Below are positions 57,795 to 64,000 of a stretch of DNA of 64,000 bases, piece by piece (within the stretch, counting starts at the first letter, position 1; each line of letters opens with the position of its first letter). The position numbers and the translations under genes are program-made. The notes under the pieces were generated by a model. The model was not told where the DNA came from, did not search any database, and saw only the letters and a list, made by a program, of their open reading frames with translations. This stretch comes from Jaltomata sinuosa (lineage: Eukaryota; Streptophyta; Magnoliopsida; Solanales; Solanaceae): the NCBI GenBank assembly GCA_003996215.1, contig QJPP01004080.1:1-64000 (forward strand). Reading direction: 5' to 3'.

Positions 57795-60700
57795 CTAGGA
57801 AGTACCTGAAGGCTCAAACAGTTGCGGATACTGAGCCCGCATATCTCTCTCGGTCTCCCAGGTAACCTCCTCAACTGGACGGTGCCTCCACTGAACTTTT
57901 ACAATCAGAATCTCCCTAGATCTCAACCCCCTGACATCTCTGGCCAAAATAGCAACGGGCTCCTCAACAAAATCCAAACTCTCATCCAACTGAACCGAAT
58001 CCCACCGCAATACATGAGACTCATCAGGAATATACCATCGCAATATCAATACGTAGAAAATTGGGTGCATAGTAGAAAATATCAGAGGCAAAGCTAACTG
58101 ATAGGCAACACTACCAACCCTCTGGAGAATCTCAAATGTCCCAATGTACCTGGGGCTAAACTTTCCCCGCCGACCAAATCTCATCACGCCCTTCATGGGC
58201 AATACATGGAGAAATATTAAATCACCAACACTGAACTCCAAGGCACGAAGTCTACGATTAATGTAGCACTTCTGCCTACTCTAAGCAGCTCAAAGTCTGT
58301 CCTGAATCACTCGGACTCGGTCTAAGGAATATCAAAGCACGTATGTACTCTGTGGCCTAGACTCCAAACTATCAAACCAACCAACCGGCGATCTGTAATG
58401 CCTACCATACAACACCTCAAAAAGTGTCATGCCAATGCTCGAATGAAAACTATTATTATAAGCAAACTCGGCCAAAGGCATAAAATGATCCCAAGAACCT
58501 CCAAAGTCAAGAACACAGGCCCAAAGCATGTCCTTCAGGACCTGAATAGTCCTCTCGGACTGGCCATCTGTCTGAGGGTGGAATGCAGTACTAAGTTGAA
58601 CCTCTGTACCCAAATCTTGTTGAATAGCTCTCCAGAACTGAGATGTGAACTGAGTGTTGTGGTCTGAAATGATAGAAGCTGGGACCCCGTGCAACTGAAC
58701 AATCTCACAAAGGTAAATTTGAGCTAACCTCTTTGCATTATAAGTAGTTAGAATAGGTAAGAAGTGCGCTGACTAAGTTAGCCGATCCACAATCACCCAA
58801 ATAGAGTCAAACCCCTAAAAGTACGTGGAAATACCCCTATGAAATCCATAGTAATCCCTTCCCACTTCCACTCAGGAATGGGAAGTCACTGCATCAAACC
58901 ACCAGGCCTCATGTGCTCGAACTTCACCTATTGACAATTCAAGCATTGAGATACAAACTCCGCTATGTCCCGCTTCATACCACTCCACCAGTAAAGCTAC
59001 CTTAAATCTATGTACATCTTGGCTGCACTTAGATGAATGGAATATCTAGAATAATGTGCCTCACGGAGTATCAGCTGAATCAATTTTCCAACTCTCAGAA
59101 CACAAAGAAGACTGTCGAACCTCAGAATATCATCAAAACCCAATGTAGCTCGGCTGGCCTCACCCCGAACCACCTAATCACAAAGGTTACACAACCGCTG
59201 GTCCTCAAATTATTGACTCTAAATCTGGTCAACTAGAGTAGAACGAACCTCAATACTGGCAAGAACTCTGCTAGGATCCGACAAGTCAAGCCTAACCAAA
59301 TGGTTAGCCAAGGACTGGATGTCCAAGGACAATGGTCGCTCCAAAAATGAAATTGAAGCTAGGCTACCCATACTCACTGCCTTCTGACTCAAGGCATCCG
59401 CTACCACGTTTGCCTTGCCCAGATGATACAGAATAGTGAAATTATAGTCTTTCAGTAACTCAATCTATCTCCTCTGCCTCGAGTTTAGCTCTCGCTGACT
59501 CATGATGTACTGAAGACTACGGTGATTGGTGAATATCTCGCAATGAATCCCATATAAGTATTGCCTCTAAATCTTGAGCGCGAAGACTACCTCCCCCAAC
59601 TCCAAGTCATGAATGGGGTAGTTGCGCTCATGAACCTTTAGCTACCTCAACGTATATGCTATCACACAACCCTGCTGCATCAATACACAACCAAGAATGA
59701 CCCCAGAAGCATCACAATACACAGAGAAGCTCTCACCCTCAACTGGCAAAGTCAACACTAGAGCTGAAGTCAACAAGGCCTTAAGCCTCTGGAAACTATC
59801 CTCGCACTGATCCAACCACTGAATAGAACATCCTTCCTAGTCAGCATTGTCAAAGGTGCTGCTATGGAAGAAAACCCCTCGACGAACCTCTTGTAGTACC
59901 CTGCTAACCCAACAAAGCTGCGAACCTTAGTAGGAGTAGTAGGTCTAGGCCAATCACGAACTGTTGATATCTTCCCCGGGTCCACTCTAATCCCATCCTT
60001 AGTCACCACATGTCCTAGGAATACAAGTGACTCAAGCCAAAACTCAAACTTTGAGAACTTGGCATAAAGCCTATGATCTCTCGAAGTCTGAAGTACAATC
60101 CTCAAATGCTGCTCATGCTCATCTCTACTCCGCCAGTATATCAGGATATCATCTATTAAAACTATCACGAACAAGTCCAAGTACGGGCTGAGCACCTTGT
60201 GCATCAAGTCCATGAAAGTTGCGGGGGAATTAGTCAACCCAAAAGACATCACTAGGAACTCATAGTGGTCATAACGTATCATGAATGTTGTCTTAGGGAT
60301 GTCCTCCGCCCTAATCCTCAACTGGTGGTAGCCTGACCTCAAATCTATCTTCGAAAACATGGTTGAACCCTAAAGCTGATCAAACAAATCATTTATGCAC
60401 GGCATCGGATACCTATTCCTCACAGTCACCCTATTCAGCTGCCGATAATTAATACACATCTGCATCGACTCATCCTTCTTCTTCACAAACAAAATAGGAG
60501 CACCCCAAGGATACACACTCTGCCTAATGAATCCCTTATCTAACAAGTCCTGGAGCTGCTCCTTAAGCTCTCTCAGCTCAGCTGGAGCCATACGGTAAGG
60601 ACAAATAGAAATGGGCCTGGTGCTCGGCTCTAACTCAATAGCGAAATCAATATCTCTCTCAGGTGGAAGGCCTGGCAGGTCGGTAGGGAACACATCTAGG

Positions 60701-61200
60701 AAATCTCTAACCACAGAGACCGATTCAGGGGAAGAAGGGTCGTCACTACAATCTCAGACATATGCTAGATAAGCAAGACACCTGCAAGAAATAAACTTCC
60801 TAGCTTGAAGACAAGATATGATCCCAGATGGTGCGCGGCTGACAGAACCCTGCCATACAATCGGGGATATACCGGGCACGGCTATGGTAACGGTCTTGGC
60901 ATAGCGATCCAAAACTGCACGATAAGGGGATAACCAGTCCTGCCCAGAATCACATCGAAGTCTAACATATCAAGAATCATCAAATCACCCCAAGTCTCCA
61001 AATCACCAACAGAAATCATACAAGACCTCATAATATGATCCACTACTAAAGAATCTCCTACTGGGTTCAAAATAGATACAGGGACAGATAACAACTCACT
61101 AGACAACCCTAAATAAGGCAAAAACATATGAGCAAGTGGATCTAGGATAAAATAAAGCATAAGTTGGATGACAGCATACAGAAATCGTACTTGTGATCAC
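57795..61200 (-). pseudogene. Gypsy element 2 pol (protease to integrase/chromodomain)
   Basis: In minus-strand order: protease/lead-in 61160-60882 (LDMLDFDVILG); RT entry 60714-60370 (YRMAPAELRELKEQLQDLLD), ending at a TAG that interrupts the FDQL...MFSKIDL junction; RT core 60360-59770 with FSKIDLRSGYHQLR, the catalytic IDDILIY and GLAGYYKRFVEGFS; RNase H and the ADALSQKAVSMGSLA region 59770-59219; integrase about 58850-58332 with ISDHNTQFTS and STAFHPQTDGQSERTIQVL; and a chromodomain-like end 58241-57795 (VKVQWRHRPVEEVTWETE). Several stops, including in the integrase N-terminal part. Chromovirus of the same broad lineage as element 1 but a distinct family. Confidence 0.9.
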
Positions 61201-62760
61201 AACATCTGAGGCCTCTACCTCCAGTCTCCCAGGGACCACATAGAAATGATGACGACCACCACCTGACCTGCCTCGTGGGGAACCACCCCTACCTCCTCTA
61301 GACGGTGGTTAAACTGCATGAATGGGATGAACCGTACCCCGCTAGGGGAAATCTCTAGCATAATGACCACTAACCCTACACTCATAGCAAGCTATACCCC
61401 GCTGGAAGCACTCTCTAGCATAGTGACCGCTAACACCATACTCATAGCAAGGCCATGATGGCCTACCCTATTGAGATGGACTAGCTGAACCTGTGTGGCC
61501 AACACAACCCGATGCCCAAAAAGTTGCACCCCTCAAAGACTGACCACGCTGATCATGCTAGCTACTCTGACCCTGCTCAAGCTGAGAATTATCAGAAGAC
61601 TGAAGCGAAGCTTGAACTGGTCGACTAGACTGACCCTGGTGCTGCTACGACTGATAACCTCAGCCCCACTGGCATGAACCCTAATACCATGACGAGAACC
61701 ATTGTAGCTACCCGGATGTCGAGGCCTCTTATCTCTAGCCTCGGAGTCATAACGATGCAAATTCTCTACGGTACGGGCATAGTCTGCAATAGTCTGGAAT
61801 GATCAACCACTAGCAACCAATATCTCAGTTGGCTCTTTAAACTCTATCCGCTATCCCCAAACAAACCTATGGACTCTGTCAGGATCGGTAGGCATGATCA
61901 TAGCCCCAAATGGAGAAAGATGGTGGAAGCGAGTCTCATACTCTGATACGATCATCGAACCATGAATAAGTCTAGTGAAATGCTCCCTACGATGCTCCCT
62001 GTTGCTCTGTGGTAAGAAATTGGCCATAAAGTCCTCATAAAATTTTGACCAAGACAACGGAGGTGACGAAAATGGTCTGCAAGCAACCTAGGCCCTCCAT
62101 CATAACTTAGCAGGGCCCTCCAGCTGATAGGTAGTATACCCAACCCCGTGGGTCTCCAGTAAACCCAAATGGTGTAGCATCTCCTCATAAGTAGTAATGA
62201 AATCATGTCGATCCTGACCAAAAGTACTAGCAAACCTTGGAGGTGCCAATCTCAGAAACCTACCCAATGCCTTCTGCTCTGTATCTGTCATAGCTGAGCG
62301 AGGAGCAAAAGGCTGTGCAACAGATGGAACCATAAGAACCTCAGCACGGGGAGCCGCAGTAGCAAGTTGCACTCCTGAACTTGGTGCACCCAGGGCTGCC
62401 CCCTGAGCGGATGTTTGTGCTACCTCAGAAGGCTGATCCTCGATCATACCCAAAAGATGTAGAAGCAAACCCCGAACACCTGAAGACTGAGCTGGCACAA
62501 AAACTGGTGCTAGCACTGGCGGTACCTGGGCTACCCCCTGGTCCACATGTTACTGCTTAGGAACAAACTCAGGCTCATACTCGGGCTCAACCTCAACCTT
62601 AGGAACTCTAATTGGTGTCTTTGCTAGGGCACATCCTCTAGCTCTACCTATACGACCTCCCCAGCCCCTAGCTGGAGTCGGAGGTGCAGGGGTCGAAGGC
62701 TCTCCTCTGCCTGATGTTGACGATCTCGTATGAACTATCTGCGGAAGAGTGAACTAAAAC
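61201..62760 (-). pseudogene. Gypsy element 2 gag
   Basis: Minus-strand gag. Pieces 62546-62100, 62057-61851 and 61760-61533 share one frame and are separated by point stops: the gag core has SWSKFYEDFMANFLPQSNRE and MIVSEYETRFHHLSPFGAMI. A proline/alanine-rich N-terminal part lies at 62730-62400. Near 61450-61360 two degraded cysteine clusters mark the zinc-knuckle area. The true start codon is not clear. Confidence 0.8.
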
Positions 62761-62935
62761 AAGTGATATTTAAGAAACTTCTAAGGATACTACGCACGAT
62801 ATAGAAGCAAGAAAAGGTCCATGTTTCCTAAGATGCCACTGTAGCCTCCCAAAAATTGAGTGGACGTCTCCTCCCTGATCCACAGGACTCTACTAGACAA
62901 TTACTCCTATACAAATGACATCGGTGAACCAAAGG

Positions 62936-62946
62936 CTCTGATACCA
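62936..62946 (-). other. Primer-binding site of Gypsy element 2
   Basis: TGGTATCAGAG on the minus strand, next to the LTR end at 62950. Confidence 0.85.
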
Positions 62947-62949
62947 AGC

Positions 62950-64000
62950 TATCACAGCCTGATTTCTCGGTCATGATAGCACCTACAACCCTCCATTAGG
63001 CGAACCAATCTCCGTAGCCCAGAATAGTTAGTAATAGGCTACTAACTAACAAGTGAGCGGAAGAACAGTATAAATATAAGCAGAAGCAAGGGATATAAGA
63101 TAAAGAAATAGGATAACAGGAATATAAAACATATATACGGAAGCTAACCAAACTCCAAAACTTGGTATCATAGTATAAGAGTCGGAACTACATCAACAGA
63201 GTACAAATGATCTAAAACAATATATACATATGTCTCCGAAAGGTAAAGGAGTACATAATACAAAAGATAACTAAAAGCTAAGCCTCGATCGTCAGGAGCT
63301 CACCCTCAGTCTGGGATGGTCCAAAATCAACCTCGCACGAGTCTCCACGAGCTAATGGTGATGGCCCACACTAGGATCTACACCAGAAGATGCAGAGTGT
63401 AGTATAAGAGCACTTGCTAAGCAATGGGTACCCAGTAGGTACCATAGGCCGACTGGCACATATAAGATATAAAGGCAGCAATATAGCAAAAAAAAAATAA
63501 GTAGTCACATAAAATAATGAATAAGTACACAGAAGCTAGCACAGAAGGATACAAGGGGAAAACAACATACTTGGCTAGCTACTGGAATATATATCACACA
63601 GACACTGGTGAGAGAAAGGAATAACGCACCTGGGATCCTCGCAATAAAAATATATATATAAAGTTTTAGAAATAGGAGGTATACTGGTAACCTCAAGTGA
63701 AAGAAGGGAAGGAGAGAAGCAAATAATCTAATCATGCTTGAAACCCAATTCTACAACTAAAACATGCCAACAATCCAAGTAGAACATGAAGTGAACCAAG
63801 AGTGTGCGATAGGATGATAATAAGTCTACCTGCAGTCCCAACGGGCGCCCATACACCCGAGGAATGCATGCAAGTGAAGACAAACCATCCGACATCCCAT
63901 ACTACCAGGGTGTACACTCAGCAAATAGCATACATGGGAACCTTACATAAATGGATGATATGATGCAATAGTGAAAACTAGGTGGAATAGTAACCCCGTA
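62950..64000 (-). mobile_element. 5' LTR of Gypsy element 2 (partial)
   Basis: Aligns with 54220-55270 and runs off the window. Its inner end reads TATCACAGCC, where the usual TGTCACGACC has been mutated. The right-hand target duplication is outside the window. Confidence 0.85.

Noticed and set aside
1..64000. tRNA, rRNA or other structural RNA genes
   Set aside because: No cloverleaf-like or rRNA-like sequence was recognised by reading; a dedicated RNA search was not possible.

Overview
This window looks like repeat-dense intergenic DNA from a eudicot nuclear genome, most likely Solanaceae. It is AT-rich, has one intron-containing gene family, and is dominated by nested LTR retrotransposons, a plant L1-type LINE, foldback elements and MITEs. 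The Solanaceae assignment is an inference from the style of the repeats and the protein; no species is proven.

The only convincing host gene is a four-exon RNA-recognition-motif gene resembling plant REPRESSOR OF SILENCING 3 (ROS3). It occurs twice (12646-17022 and 28294-32669) because a ~15.6 kb segment is tandemly duplicated head to tail: unit 1 is 12172-27819, unit 2 is 27820-42892. The gene halves of the two units are almost identical, whereas their transposon halves differ by roughly a few percent by eye. Unit 2 has also lost a 620 bp block that unit 1 keeps. Both gene copies share the same apparent frameshift, which separates the conserved-looking C-terminus from the main reading frame.

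Layout from left to right. 1-888: end of a Gypsy LTR. 889-4193: minus-strand Gypsy gag remnant plus its LTR. 4194-6263: an older minus-strand gag remnant and LTR. 6264-7419: AT-rich, no gene. 7420-8852: two adjacent MITE-like elements meeting in a perfect palindrome. 8875-9235: a Tourist-like MITE. 9327-10543: a foldback element with ~250 bp arms. 10556-12503: a hAT-type element with a perfect 8 bp target duplication, ending 142 bp before the gene ATG. 12172-42892: the tandem duplication; each unit holds the gene, a MITE interrupted by a ~1.5 kb foldback element, a Copia remnant, an LTR-like remnant and a LINE. 42893-54219: remainder of the unit 2 LINE, split by a complete Gypsy chromovirus-type element (44867-53775). 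54220-64000: a second, minus-strand Gypsy element with ~3.5 kb LTRs, inserted in the LINE RNase H region and running off the window.

All transposon proteins are broken by stops, frameshifts or active-site changes. I see no CRISPR array, operon, rRNA or tRNA gene. I do not see a clearly new multi-gene system. The most interesting signals are the duplicated ROS3-like gene with its identity contrast and shared frameshift, the hAT insertion at its promoter, the open coding-like fragment in the loop of the foldback element, and the palindromic MITE pair.
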